From Stictocephala bisonia (taxonomy: Eukaryota; Arthropoda; Insecta; Hemiptera; Membracidae), in contig JAQJVL010000416.1 in the NCBI GenBank assembly GCA_035578905.1, positions 248,001 through 312,000 on the forward strand: a stretch of DNA of 64,000 nt. The letters are read 5' to 3'. Shown piece after piece: positions 21,697 through 31,757 of this stretch. Below the pieces are notes generated by a model, which worked only from the letters and a program-made list of their open reading frames with translations, made no database searches and was not told the origin of the DNA. How positions within the stretch are numbered: the first letter of the stretch is position 1; every line of letters begins with the position of its first letter. The position numbers were made by a program, and so were the translations under genes.

Positions 21697-24350
21697 CCCT
21701 TAGTTATGACGGGTGTTATTAATGTAGACATTTTAAAACAACATAACCGGGAAAACCATATTCTAAATAAGACATTAATGAGACACAACCTAGCCAGACT
21801 GACTCTTCCTCCCACACGAGTAACTCCCCAGTCCAGTACTTCCATCGACTGGGTATGCACAAATCTAAAGAATGAACGTTTGAAAACACTAGTAATTGAA
21901 GAAGGCATATCAGATCACACAGTCCAACTAACCACAGCACAGTTTAAAATACATGTCAATCCCTCCACAAGTTTTATCCAAAGACAATTAAAAAAAAGAA
22001 AACATTATTGCATTAAAGACACTACTGGAAAATGAAGATTGGCATGTTTTGTATGGATCCCAAGACGTAAATGACGCATACAACATCTTCCTAACTACAT
22101 TGACAATGGCAATGGATGCTACTTGCCCCATGGTAAGGACAAAATCAAAGCCACAGTCAAAACAGACATTTGTAGATAAAGAAGCACTTGACCTTAAGGC
22201 AAAATATCTCAAATGTCTGGATAAATATCAGCTCACAGGCACTGATGAAGATAAGGCAAAAACAACCAAAACCAAAAAGGACTATGATCTTCGACTGAAA
22301 ATGCTAAGACAGCAAGCATCAGCAGATTACATCAACAAATCTGATAATAAATCTAAAGCTGTGTGGCAAATTATAAATTCTGAAAGACAAATTAATAAAC
22401 AGCAAAAAACTCAACTCAGTCTGGAAGTGAACAACCGAGAAATAAGCAACCCAAGGGAAGTGGCAGAACACTTCAACCATTTTTTCACCAACATAGCAGA
22501 TAAGACACTTGCCAGCAACACACATCATGCAAAAATATCAAATAACATACAAGTACTACCCATAGATAGTCACCTCACACACCTGCCAGACACTGACAGA
22601 AGAAATTCAAAGTATTGTAAAGAGTTTCAAGCCCAAAGCCTCAGTAGGAGTGGATGGAGTCTCATCCAAGTTGTTACAACAATGCTGAGAAACTCTTACA
22701 TCACCTCTGGTTTACATAACCAATATGTCATTAAGATCAGGAAAATTCCCAATAGCCTTAAAACTTGCCAAAGTATACCCCAAGTTCAAAAGTGGAAGTA
22801 CAAAGCAACCAAGCAATTACAGACCAATCTCACTCATCTCAACCTTCTCCAAAGTGATTGAACGAGTTGTCCTAAAGAGATTGATGGACCATTGTGAACG
22901 ACATAAGTTACCATGGTTTCCTACATAAGCAAGCCAACATGGTTTCCTAAAAGGACGATCCACTACTGCCGCAATAATTGAACTTGCTGAGTTTATAATC
23001 GTTTGAGCAAGGAAAACTAGTTACAGGAATTATGCTGGATTTTAGTAAGGCATTTGATTGCCTTGGCCATAACCTGATTTTAAACAAACTCGACAATCTG
23101 GGTATCAGAGGTCCTGCACTAAACTGGTTTAGGAGCTACCTTGAACAACGCAGCCAGCTGGTAGAAATCAAACTTACAGAAAGAGGACTAACCCGTACGA
23201 TAAGATCCAAGCCACTTTCCATAACCAGAGGTGTACCCCAAGGATCTGTCCTCGGCCCTGTGATGTTTATTTTATTTACAAACAACATGCCGCAACACTT
23301 GGACAGACTCTGTCGTACGCTTATGTATGCAGATGACACTACCCTTTTGTCTTCAGGGAATTCTGCTGACCAACTAGCAGTAAGCTCATATATCACATTG
23401 AATATGGCTTATCAACACTGCCACACTAATGACTTAGTGGTTAATACATCAAAAACAAACCAGTTAGCATTTGGCAGAAGACGAAACCAAGTGCCAACTC
23501 TACCAGATGTTGAAGTTAAGCCACAGGTAAAATTTCTAGGAGTGACTATTGACGAAAATATGTCATGGACACATCATGCTGACGCCCTGTGTAAAAAATT
23601 GAACACAAGCCTTTACACCTTAAAACGAATAAAAGCCATCACCAATATTGCAGCAACAAAATCAACATATTTTGCACAATTTGAATTGCACATACGATAT
23701 GGCATAGCCATCTGGGGAGGAACATCACAAAAGAATCTACAACGTATTCTGCGTCTTCAAAAGCAGGCAATACGGATCCTAAATTGCCTGGGACCAAGAG
23801 ACACCTGCAGAAGATCTTTTACAGACCTCAGAATTATGACAGTGATATCCCTCTATATCCGGGAAGTCATATTACATATTGATGGGAAAAACCTACCCCG
23901 AGCAGCCGATCACCATGACTACCACACCAGACATGCTGCGGATTACCATCTTCCAGCACACCATCTTACGCTGTACAAAAAGAAACCATCATATGCAGGT
24001 CTGAAGCTTTTCAACCTACTACCGACAGAAACGAAGACTCTCACAGGAAAGAAGCTAAAGGAATCACTGAATGACTGGCTGATTTCAAAACCCTTCTACA
24101 TACTGGAAGAATTACTTCACTGGGAAGATATTTAAAATGAAATCTTTTATTTAACATTAACAACAACTAAATCTGAACTTATGTGTAAAGTACCATTATT
24201 GTATATCACAAATTGTATGTTGTATATTTGTATGTTTTACATTGCATTGTATTGTTTAATATGGTAATATTTACAAGCAGACATACAAATATTGTAACCT
24301 GACGCTATGCATTTCTTAAAGATATTGTAATAAAGAGATTCTGATTTCTG
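21697..24350 (+). mobile_element. LINE A, 5'-truncated jockey-like
   Basis: Plus-strand non-LTR element truncated within its endonuclease. It starts just before a degraded GDFNVDIL motif, seen as TGVINVDIL at 21709. It ends after a 3' UTR with 'taataaagagattctgattt' and a short repeated 'tgattct' type tail near 24350. No target duplication found. It lies in intron 4 of the zinc-finger gene, in sense orientation. Confidence 0.82.
21706..24135 (+). pseudogene. LINE A ORF2 remnant (endonuclease end plus reverse transcriptase)
   Basis: Open pieces in changing frames. 21706-22035 is the end of the endonuclease, with SSTSIDWVCTNL and GISDHTVQ. 22049-22620 is the linker, with PREVAEHFNHFFTNIADKTL. 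22725-22928 carries NYRPISLISTFSKVIERV and ends in a stop at 22926. 23032-24135 is 367 codons, with MLDFSKAFDCLGHNLIL, GVPQGSVLGPVMF and LMYADDTTLLSSG. The thumb and C-terminal domain in that last piece are uninterrupted. A frameshift near 22600 and the stop at 22926 kill the ORF. Retains the YADD box. Confidence 0.88.
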
Positions 24351-24544
24351 ATTGATGGATAAGTCGTTAAAATTTAAAAACAAGGTTTTGAATTATTTAA
24401 GTTGTTTTCTAGTTCATTTCTAATTACAGGTAAAAATATATTATTAAAATTAACAGATGGCTGAGAAATGCAGTCATCTTTTTTTAATGCCATGAACGCA
24501 CTTATATCATAGTTTTAAGTGTTTAAACCAAATATAAACCAAAT
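24351..24544 (+). other. short spacer between LINE A and LINE B
   Basis: AT-rich. Contains 'atatcatagttttaagtg' at about 24505-24522, which is repeated at the 5' start of LINE B (about 24543-24560). Confidence 0.6.
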
Positions 24545-25270
24545 ATCATAGTTTTAAGTGAAGTCTGGATAAATAGTAACGAACTGTCCTTATATAAGAT
24601 ACCAGGATATAAAGCATTTGGTAATTGTAATGACACATACCGAGCAGGTGGTGTTGTCTGCTTTATTAACGAAGATATTGATTGCTTACAATTAAAATTC
24701 GATATGACAACAGCTGACTGTCTTTTGTTAGAGTTAAAACATAATAATACACACTTTAATCTCCTTTCACTATATAGATTACAGAACTTTTCTGAACATA
24801 GCTTTATAAATGAACTCGAAAATAAATTATTACAAATAAAGTTAAATACAGTTTATATAGGTGATATTAATATAGACATATTAAAGTCTTCTTCAGAAGT
24901 ACAGAAATACAATAATTTAATGAATAATTACAGTATTACATCACTAATTAACCAACCAACGAGAATTACTAATATATCTCTTACCTGTGTAGATCATATT
25001 TTTATCAGAATTAGAAATCTCAATAACCTTGAGACCGCAGTACTTGACATTGGTATATCTGACCATTGTGCCATAGGTTTAAAAATATTTACTACCTATG
25101 CAAATACAAATAAACAGTATAGAAAAACAAAAATGAAATATGATTTCTATGGAATCAAACAGAATATAGATAATGCAGATTGGAGGGACCTTTTCAATAA
25201 AGTAAATGTTAATGATTGTTATAAATTATTCTTAGATAAGTTAAATTACATTAAAATAATAATACTGTAG
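24545..25270 (+). pseudogene. LINE B endonuclease (partial)
   Basis: An AP-endonuclease-like domain missing its N-terminal strand. The frame runs from an IIVLSEVWI motif through LLSLYRLQNFSEHSF, VYIGDINIDILK (GDxN motif), TCVDHIFIRI and DIGISDHCAIGL, which includes the catalytic SDH. It ends at a stop at 25268-25270. Reading shifts by one base around the AATAAT run there: the downstream frame continues as NNTVEITVVNKIEKAKL and then into the next ORF. So this and 25336-27291 are one ORF split by a single slip. Confidence 0.82.
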
Positions 25271-25335
25271 AGATTACTGTAGTTAATAAGATCGAAAAAG
25301 CTAAATTAAAAAACCCTTGGATTAATATTAATATA

Positions 25336-27291
25336 ATGAATAGAGTAAAAAAAAGGCAAAAGCTGTATAACATCCATAGAAGAAGACCTTATGATAATCG
25401 TTTAAAAAAATATTATGATCAATTTACTGACAAATTAAAAAAAGATATAGATACTTTAAAAAACCAATATTACTCTAAACTAATAAATGAGCATGATGGT
25501 GACATTGGGCAACAATGGAAAATAATAAATAATTTAACAGGTAATAATGTAAATAAGAATGTAAATAAAATTGTACTGGAGAATGGAAACACCTTAGACA
25601 AGCCTCAAGAGGTCGCAGACAGAGTAAATAGCTTCCTTATCAGTGTCTGTGACATAATTAATAACACTTACCCTGCGGCATTCTTTCGGTCAGATAACGG
25701 CTGTTATCCTTCGTCGTTCTATATTGCGCCAACAGATGCAAACGAGATTCTTAAAATTATTACAGAATTAAAAAATAAAAAGTCTACGGGATATGACAAC
25801 ATGACAGTTCAATTAATAAAACACATATCTGAATCAATAGCTCCTTTTCTATCTCATTTAATTAACTTAAGTTTTTCAACTGGTGTTTTTCCCGAAGCAC
25901 TAAAAAAAGGCATTATAATTTCATTATTAAAAAAGCAAAACTCTCACAGTCTAGATAACATACGCCCAATTAGCCTATTACCAGTCTTTTCTAAAATATT
26001 TGAAAAATGTATGAAAAAGAGACTTATAGCATATTTAAAAATAATAAACTTTCAAAATGATAGGCAATTCAGTTTTACGCAGGGCAAGTCAACGGAAGAT
26101 GCCCTAATTGATTTTGTTTCGACATTATATGAGAGTTTTAATAATAACTGTAAGACATCTGCACTTTTCATTGACTTCAAAAAAGCGTTTGATCTTGTAA
26201 ATCATAATATACTCTTAACGAAAATGGAAGCAATTGGAATCAGAGGCGTAGCATTACATTGGTTCACAAGCTTTCTCACAGGTCGCACCCAGCAAGTTCG
26301 AATAGGTAATCAGTTAAGTTCGCCCCAGGTAGTTAAGGTCGGAGTGCCCCAGGGCTCTGTGTTGGCCGCAAATCTTTTCATTATTTTTATAAATGATTTA
26401 TTGAATAAAAATTTTAAAGGTAAAATATTTGCTTTTGCAGATGATATTGCGTTTGTATACTCTGATAAAGTTAAAGATAATATTCACTCTTACATATCTC
26501 ATGACCTTCATATTACGAAGCAGTGGTGTGAAGCAAATAAAATGATGTTAAGCATAGATAAAACAAAATATATCAATTTCGATTACATCTCTTCTGATTT
26601 CCAATCTCCAATAAGATACCATAGTGATAGTTGTAATGATATTTCTTTCTGTAACTGTGCAATTATTGAAAAAGTAAAAACCTTTAAATATTTAGGCATA
26701 ACTGTTGATGAAAATCTATCATGGAAAGTTCATGGACACCTTTTGCACAATCAGCTAAAGTTTAACTTGCGTAAGTTTTATTTTTTAAGAAATTTTTGTG
26801 ATATAGATTTATTGCGCAAGCTGTATTTTGGACTGATACACTCTAGATTGCAGTATGGCATTGTATGTTGGGCAGGTGGGCCAAAGACAGTTATTGACAA
26901 CTTAAGAAGAACACAAAACATGTTTCTACGCATTATTCTTAAGAAATCGAGACTAGAATCTTCATTTCCGCTTTACAAATACCTTAACATCCTTCCTATT
27001 CAACATCTATTTACTTATAAAACGTTACGATTATTTTATTGCAGAAATGGTAATAGAGGGTTCTCAAGGAGCCACTATAATATGCGTAGTAATACTCTCA
27101 GATTATTCATTTTACCAAAAGTAAACAAGTTTATAATAAAACAATCATTTTTATATCTGGGACCGAAGTATTTCAATAGATTACCCACTGAAATTAAAGA
27201 AATGAAAAATTTAAACCTTTTTTGCAAAGAATTGAAAACACGGCTTTTAAAAAATAAAGAACTTATTTATCTACAAGAAAACATTTGTTAA
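25336..27291 (+). CDS. LINE B reverse transcriptase ORF, 651 codons open
   Basis: A long open frame covering the linker, reverse transcriptase and C-terminal domain. Motifs in order: KKSTGYDNMTVQLIKHI, IRPISLLPVFSKIFEKCM, QFSFTQGKSTEDALIDF, ALFIDFKKAFDLVNHNIL (first catalytic D), VGVPQGSVLAANLF, and FAFADDIAFVYSD (catalytic FADD). Then FKYLGITVDENLSWKVH and a C-terminal block ending in PTEIKEMKN. All catalytic residues are present and no stop interrupts it. The start used is an internal Met. The natural ORF continues from the endonuclease upstream with one frameshift. Reverse-transcribes the element's RNA at the nicked target. Confidence 0.85.
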   Translation: MNRVKKRQKLYNIHRRRPYDNRLKKYYDQFTDKLKKDIDTLKNQYYSKLINEHDGDIGQQWKIINNLTGNNVNKNVNKIVLENGNTLDKPQEVADRVNSFLISVCDIINNTYPAAFFRSDNGCYPSSFYIAPTDANEILKIITELKNKKSTGYDNMTVQLIKHISESIAPFLSHLINLSFSTGVFPEALKKGIIISLLKKQNSHSLDNIRPISLLPVFSKIFEKCMKKRLIAYLKIINFQNDRQFSFTQGKSTEDALIDFVSTLYESFNNNCKTSALFIDFKKAFDLVNHNILLTKMEAIGIRGVALHWFTSFLTGRTQQVRIGNQLSSPQVVKVGVPQGSVLAANLFIIFINDLLNKNFKGKIFAFADDIAFVYSDKVKDNIHSYISHDLHITKQWCEANKMMLSIDKTKYINFDYISSDFQSPIRYHSDSCNDISFCNCAIIEKVKTFKYLGITVDENLSWKVHGHLLHNQLKFNLRKFYFLRNFCDIDLLRKLYFGLIHSRLQYGIVCWAGGPKTVIDNLRRTQNMFLRIILKKSRLESSFPLYKYLNILPIQHLFTYKTLRLFYCRNGNRGFSRSHYNMRSNTLRLFILPKVNKFIIKQSFLYLGPKYFNRLPTEIKEMKNLNLFCKELKTRLLKNKELIYLQENIC

Positions 27292-27779
27292 ATATAAATA
27301 ATGTTAATAAACTGTCTTTTCCCGATGCTATTATACTGATTAGAAACTATATGCTTTTTAATATAATTAAATAAAATCACTCTGTAATTTGTATACTTAA
27401 ACTAAATAATTGGAAAGATGTAGATATATTGATGAAATGCAGTAGTTAGTCTAAATCCATTGTAATTGTTGTTGTCTGACTATCTTATCTTGTCTTTTGT
27501 ACGTCTCCCTCAAAATGAAACAATGAATCAAGCCACAAACACTGCAAAGCTGCACGTCACTTTGTAATTACTAAAACTGAACTCAAATTAATTCATTTTG
27601 TATTTATCTTGTATTCTTTCTTACTTACTTTGTAAATTAGTTTGTATTTAATCTATACTTTTAGTTTATTTACTAACCACAATTACTGGAAACAGTGGTT
27701 AGTTCTATTCCATAATTGCCATGACTGTAAACTTGTATTATCTGTGGAATAAACTTCATTTATTCATTTATTCACTTTC

Positions 27780-28295
27780 AATTTTATTTATCTTTTTCCA
27801 TGATTTTTCTTTATATATATAATAGACGACTCTTCAAATTTTATATCATGCTTGTTATTAATAGCATGTTCAAATAATTTTGATTGTTCAGTATTTTCTG
27901 TTTTAAAATTATATATATGTTCCTTTATTCTTGTTTTAACAGGTCTTGATGTTTGGCCGAAATATTTTTTATTGTATTTTCAATTAATTTTGTATATAAC
28001 CTTTTTTGTTGATTGATTTTAATTTTTTGGTTTTAATTTAGATAATTTACTACGAAGGCTTGCTGATGGTGAAAACTTGTTTGAATATTAAATTTAGAAT
28101 TAATTTTTTGAATTTTCTCTGAAAGGGTTTTAAGTCAGAATTAGTAATGTATCTTTTGGTTCAGATATTATAATAATATTCTATTGAACTTTACAATATA
28201 ATTAGTAATATTCGATGGTTGATTTTCATCTGGATATTGTTGTAATACCTATTGGTTTGTTTCCTTTTTTAGCTTGTTAAACGATTTATTGTAAT
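27780..28295 (-). mobile_element. Penelope-like element, 3' part with GIY-YIG endonuclease remnant
   Basis: On the minus strand this reads as the C-terminal part of a Penelope-like element. LSEKIQKINSKFNIQT comes first, then LRSKLSKLKPK, then VIYKI. Next is KYNKKYFGQTSRPVKTRIKE and further on a LFEHAINNKHDIKFEE block, as in GIY-YIG endonucleases (GQTSR...R.KEH...A..H). Frames are broken by stops. It is the continuation of the reverse transcriptase at 37395-39060. LINE C lies between the two halves. Confidence 0.8.
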
Positions 28296-28299
28296 GTGT

Positions 28300-29591
28300 A
28301 ATAGCCTACTATTGGTTGTTTTTCATTCATGTCTTATAATATAAGTGATTTATGATTGAAAGTGTGTGTATGTGTGCATATGTAGATAGAGTTATGTATT
28401 TGTAAGTAGTAGGTATTATAATGGCTGGTTAGTAAGTTTATGGTCTTCACATATTACAGTTGGGTGGGGGTTAGCTGGGCTTTCCATTAAGTATGGATGA
28501 TCCTTTTGCAGATGTTTTGAATAATAGGTGTGTGGATGCGTATGTTTATAAGGATAGTTGCTCATTTAAGTTTTGTGAAGAGGAGTCTTTGTTGCCTAAT
28601 GTTAAAATAGTTTCTTTTTTACATGTAAATATCAGAAGCTATAGGAGGAATTTTTATGAACTGTTAGTAATTTTAAGTGGTTACAGAGGGAAATTTGACG
28701 TCATTATTCTGTCCGAGTGTTGGATGAATGATTGTAGTATGATTGTTGGTATGGATGGTTATGATTGTGTGATGAATAAATGCAGTAGGAACCAAACTGA
28801 TGGCGTGATTGTTTATGTGAATAAAGATTTAAGTATGAACTATGAGGAAGTCAGTATGCATGGTGGCACAAGTGTGAGAGTGGACATCTCACTTGGTGGT
28901 GAGCGACACAGTGCGTTGGCCGTTTACCGAAGTCCATCCTCTGATCGCGACCTTAACATGTTCATTGATGAACTTGAGTCTTATTGTGAGACCAGGTCCG
29001 GGGACCTGACGCACTGGATTATAGGTGACATGAATATTTGTATCATGCAGGATACCCAGAATGCGTTATTGCAACGTTATCTTGTTGTATTGTATGGAGC
29101 GGGCTATGCCAGTTACATAAACAAGCCAACTAGAGTGACAGCGCATTCCGAGAGTTGTATTGACCATATTTTCTCAGATGGTTTGAATTTAAATAATATT
29201 CAATCTAGTATAATTCAGTCAAGAGTTAACTGATCACTATTTTGTGGCATGTGAATATACTATAGAAGGTCAAATTAAAAATAGTTTTAAAAAGGAAATA
29301 ACATACTTAGATGAAAAAAAAGTCAGCCAATTGATATCTAACCATGATTGGGTTTCAGTTATTAATAATGATGACATTAATTGTAGCTGTGAATGTTTCT
29401 TAAATACAATTCAGGATTTTTTGCAAAAGTCAACATTAACAAAACATTTCTTGGCTAAATTTACCAAAATCAAGCTGTGAATAACACCTGGAATTTTGAG
29501 ACCAATTAGACATCTATAGGGACAAATAAAGCAAACAAGTTAAAAAACAACCATTCAATTCTCAAATAAAAACACGTTCTAAGAACTATAG
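28300..29591 (+). mobile_element. LINE C, 5' half
   Basis: Plus-strand LINE beginning somewhere between 28296 and 28490 (exact 5' end not fixed) and broken at 29591 by LINE D. Contains the ORF2 start and endonuclease. Its 3' half is at 34784-37390. The reading K-N-Y-R at 29581-29591 continues as N-V-L-N-Y-L-I-R-D-A-K at 34788 on. Confidence 0.85.
28493..29480 (+). pseudogene. LINE C ORF2 endonuclease and linker
   Basis: The frame 28493-29233 (246 codons) probably uses the true ORF2 start (MDDPFADVLNN). It carries a complete AP-endonuclease-like domain: FLHVNIRSYRRNF, VIILSECWM (catalytic E), LAVYRSPSSD, WIIGDMNICIM (GDxN), and SCIDHIFSD. One frameshift near 29225 then moves the terminal SDH-type motif (TDHYFVACEY) into the frame 29244-29480. 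The linker continues degraded to 29591, where LINE D is inserted. Confidence 0.85.
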
Positions 29592-30252
29592 GGGGTATAG
29601 AGGGTTGGTAGGCCTGTCCTGCCGGGAACTGTTTACTAATTTATGTGTCTCAGATTTTTCCAATGATTTGGCAATACTTCAACAATTATTTAGTAAGTGA
29701 TTAACTTTCATGCATTTACAATAGCGGAACTTAATTTTCAGTTCTTGAATTTTGGTTTGGACATACATGATTTCCAGTACATAGTGCATTTTGTGGCTTC
29801 AGGAATAAGTTAGGTTAGCATAGAATCAACGTTTTTACACAAGTTCCTCGTTAAATTCAACTTAAAGTTCGCGCATGCGCATTTCAGCGCCAGGCTTGCA
29901 ACCATTGGCGGGATCTAGCTAGCACGGCGGTAAATCGTGTGGGAATTGGTGAGCTGCAAGAAGTACACGCCCACGCTATCCTGCGGCGCCCGATTGATCT
30001 GAAGCAGATCTGACCGTGGCATATGGACTGATCCACTGCGCCTTCATGTTTTAGTAGACAAGTCCCGCATTTCAAAACTGTATTGCAAATTTGCGTTTCA
30101 AGTTATTGAACGCAACGAGGGGACTGTAGAAATGACTGGTCCTTTGACACGCCGTGGTCGCGGAAATCTAATGTGTGAAACAGAGAAAGGTCTTAGTAAT
30201 ATAAGAAGTGACCTTGTTAACAACATGGTAATTGACTTTTCTGTGAATTTTC
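29592..30252 (+). promoter_or_regulatory. LINE D 5' leader (putative internal promoter)
   Basis: A full-length LINE normally carries its promoter in the 5' UTR. This leader is richer in GC than its surroundings and begins with GGGGG. No core promoter motif is pinned down, so the role is inference from position. Confidence 0.4.
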
Positions 30253-31482
30253 GTGGAACACTCAGCGATTTTGGACAAATATACAAGTGATGCCATTGTC
30301 GACTTGATTCCAGAAATTACTAGTGTCTTAAATAAATTAGATGCTTCGATCACTGTTAATAATGACTTGAAACATAATCTCTCTGAACTGACGAAGGAAA
30401 ATATGCTTCTGACTAAAGTTTTGGAAACTGAAAAAATTATAAGAAAAGAAAGTTTTGAAGACCCTTTGAGTTATGAAGAAAAGGCAGAAGAAGAAATTAA
30501 GTTTCTAAAACTGCAAATTGAAAACCTGAAAGTAACACAAAATCAACTAAGGGATGACATACAAAACAAAAATGCTATCATAAATTTACTTCAATCTGAA
30601 AATAACGATTTTTATGAAAAAGAAAAAAATAATTCTAAACTGTTGCTGTTGTTTGGATCAACTGAAGACAGGGAATTCGTAACACCCAAAAAGACAATGA
30701 AATCTGGAACCAACACTGAGCAATCTAATGCAATTAAAGTAAATAATAGATTTTCAGTGTTTGCCACAGATCATTCGCCACCATCTTCATGTGCTGGTCA
30801 TAGATTCCAAGTCCAAGCCCAGGTCCATAGACCAGGATCACCTCATCCTCCAAAAATAAAATACCAAATGAAAAAGCCTGCGTCTACTACGGCTAAAAAG
30901 AAGAGGCTTACTATACTGGCAGACAGCCAGGGGAAGGAGTTTGGTAGATACTTGAGGGAGTTGGAGGAAGATTACGATGTCTTCGTGTATAGCAAACCTG
31001 GGGCTAAAATCAAGCATATTCTTCGGGAAGGACTTAGCATGGTCAAAGATTTATCCGAGGAAGATTTTATTATCATCTTAGCTGTTACCAACGATTTAAA
31101 CTACAATGAACCAGCTCAACTGACTGTTTCACAGGGAATGCGTTCACTTCTTTCACTGAAACTGAAAACTAACATCTTAGTGAATAGCGTGCCATATCGT
31201 TATGATGACCCCACACTCAATAATAATATATTTTTTACGAACTGCACTTTATCTAAAATGGTAAGGGATTACAAAGGAAAACACAACTTATTCTATGAAG
31301 ATGTCAGTAGTGCGCTGTCGAGGTCCCACTTCACCAAGCATGGTCTCCACTACAGCCGGCGAGGTAAAGAACTGCTAGCAGATCGCTTCGTGAAGTTCAT
31401 CAGACAGACTCACCGACGGCCGTCCATCTCGCTGCCCCCTGCAGTTGGTACTACTGCTTCAGATGTGAAGGTGGAAATGTGA
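30253..31482 (+). CDS. LINE D ORF1: coiled coil plus SGNH-esterase-like domain
   Basis: An intact 409-codon frame. The reported first codon is GTG-like or Met near the leader; the first unambiguous part is KYTSDAIVDLIPEITSVLNK. Residues about 30-135 are heptad-rich and highly charged (KENMLLTKVLETEKIIRK), a predicted coiled coil for multimerisation. A basic linker (MKKPASTTAKKKRL) leads into a domain from about residue 215. That domain has LTILADSQGKEFGRYL (nucleophile-type DSQG), a SKPGAKIKHIL block, an AVTNDLNYNEPAQL block (N of TND), and HGLHYSRRGKELLADRF (block with His). This order fits SGNH/GDSL hydrolase folds seen in ORF1 of some CR1-type LINEs. ORF1 proteins bind element RNA. The role of the esterase is not established. 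Ends at TGA 31480-31482, overlapping the next frame. Confidence 0.8.
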   Translation: MEHSAILDKYTSDAIVDLIPEITSVLNKLDASITVNNDLKHNLSELTKENMLLTKVLETEKIIRKESFEDPLSYEEKAEEEIKFLKLQIENLKVTQNQLRDDIQNKNAIINLLQSENNDFYEKEKNNSKLLLLFGSTEDREFVTPKKTMKSGTNTEQSNAIKVNNRFSVFATDHSPPSSCAGHRFQVQAQVHRPGSPHPPKIKYQMKKPASTTAKKKRLTILADSQGKEFGRYLRELEEDYDVFVYSKPGAKIKHILREGLSMVKDLSEEDFIIILAVTNDLNYNEPAQLTVSQGMRSLLSLKLKTNILVNSVPYRYDDPTLNNNIFFTNCTLSKMVRDYKGKHNLFYEDVSSALSRSHFTKHGLHYSRRGKELLADRFVKFIRQTHRRPSISLPPAVGTTASDVKVEM

Positions 31483-31757
31483 AGCGTGTTTCGGTCGCAG
31501 AAAACAGTGTTCCAGATCAGGTTCAGAGCATTGAAACCTCTTTTATTGAGCCCTATCCTGATGTGTCACCCTTGAGCAATTCTGCCCGAGTTTCTGTCCA
31601 TGACTGTTCAGCCTGGCTAACTACAGATGAAACTGTTCTTCCTTGTTCTTTCCTTTCTATGGATAATTTCCCACCTTTGCCGTCAGTCACACAATCCTCC
31701 CATGAAAATGTTTTTTTAGGGGAACCCCGCCTCCTACACTTGAACCAAACGATCTAA
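31479..31757 (+). CDS. LINE D ORF2 N-terminal extension frame (ORF2a)
   Basis: A 92-codon frame overlapping the ORF1 stop (GTGA overlap; the frame is open from 31368). It has no ATG at its apparent start, so initiation would need termination-reinitiation, a frameshift from ORF1, or it is non-coding. The content is Ser/Pro/acidic (SMDNFPPLPSVTQSSHENVF) with no known domain. At 31712-31718 it contains T TTT TTA in frame, after which a -1 shift enters the endonuclease frame directly. It could equally be a one-base indel in a T7 run. Confidence 0.45.
   Translation: MKRVSVAENSVPDQVQSIETSFIEPYPDVSPLSNSARVSVHDCSAWLTTDETVLPCSFLSMDNFPPLPSVTQSSHENVFLGEPRLLHLNQTI
31712..31718 (+). promoter_or_regulatory. 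candidate -1 ribosomal frameshift heptamer T TTT TTA
   Basis: In the zero frame of ORF2a the codons are GTT TTT TTA GGG. A -1 slip reads TTT TTT AGG GGA ACC and continues open into the endonuclease/reverse transcriptase ORF. This matches the canonical X XXY YYZ slippery pattern. A weak GGG/CCC stem follows with almost no spacer, unlike the usual 5-9 nt spacer and stable structure. A simple length change in the T7 run is the plain alternative. Confidence 0.4.

Larger units (their letters stand above)
24545..27775 (+). mobile_element. LINE B, 5'-truncated, well preserved
   Basis: Plus-strand LINE starting within the endonuclease (IIVLSEVWINSNEL, from about 24545) and ending in a 3' UTR with 'gtggaataaacttcattt' and an ATTTATTC-type tail near 27775. 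It is directly followed by the Penelope-like element. The reading frame is broken only once (near 25255-25270), so the copy is comparatively young. Confidence 0.85.

Noticed and set aside
22319..22528. Minus-strand frames over LINE A
   Set aside because: Antisense shadows of the LINE ORF.
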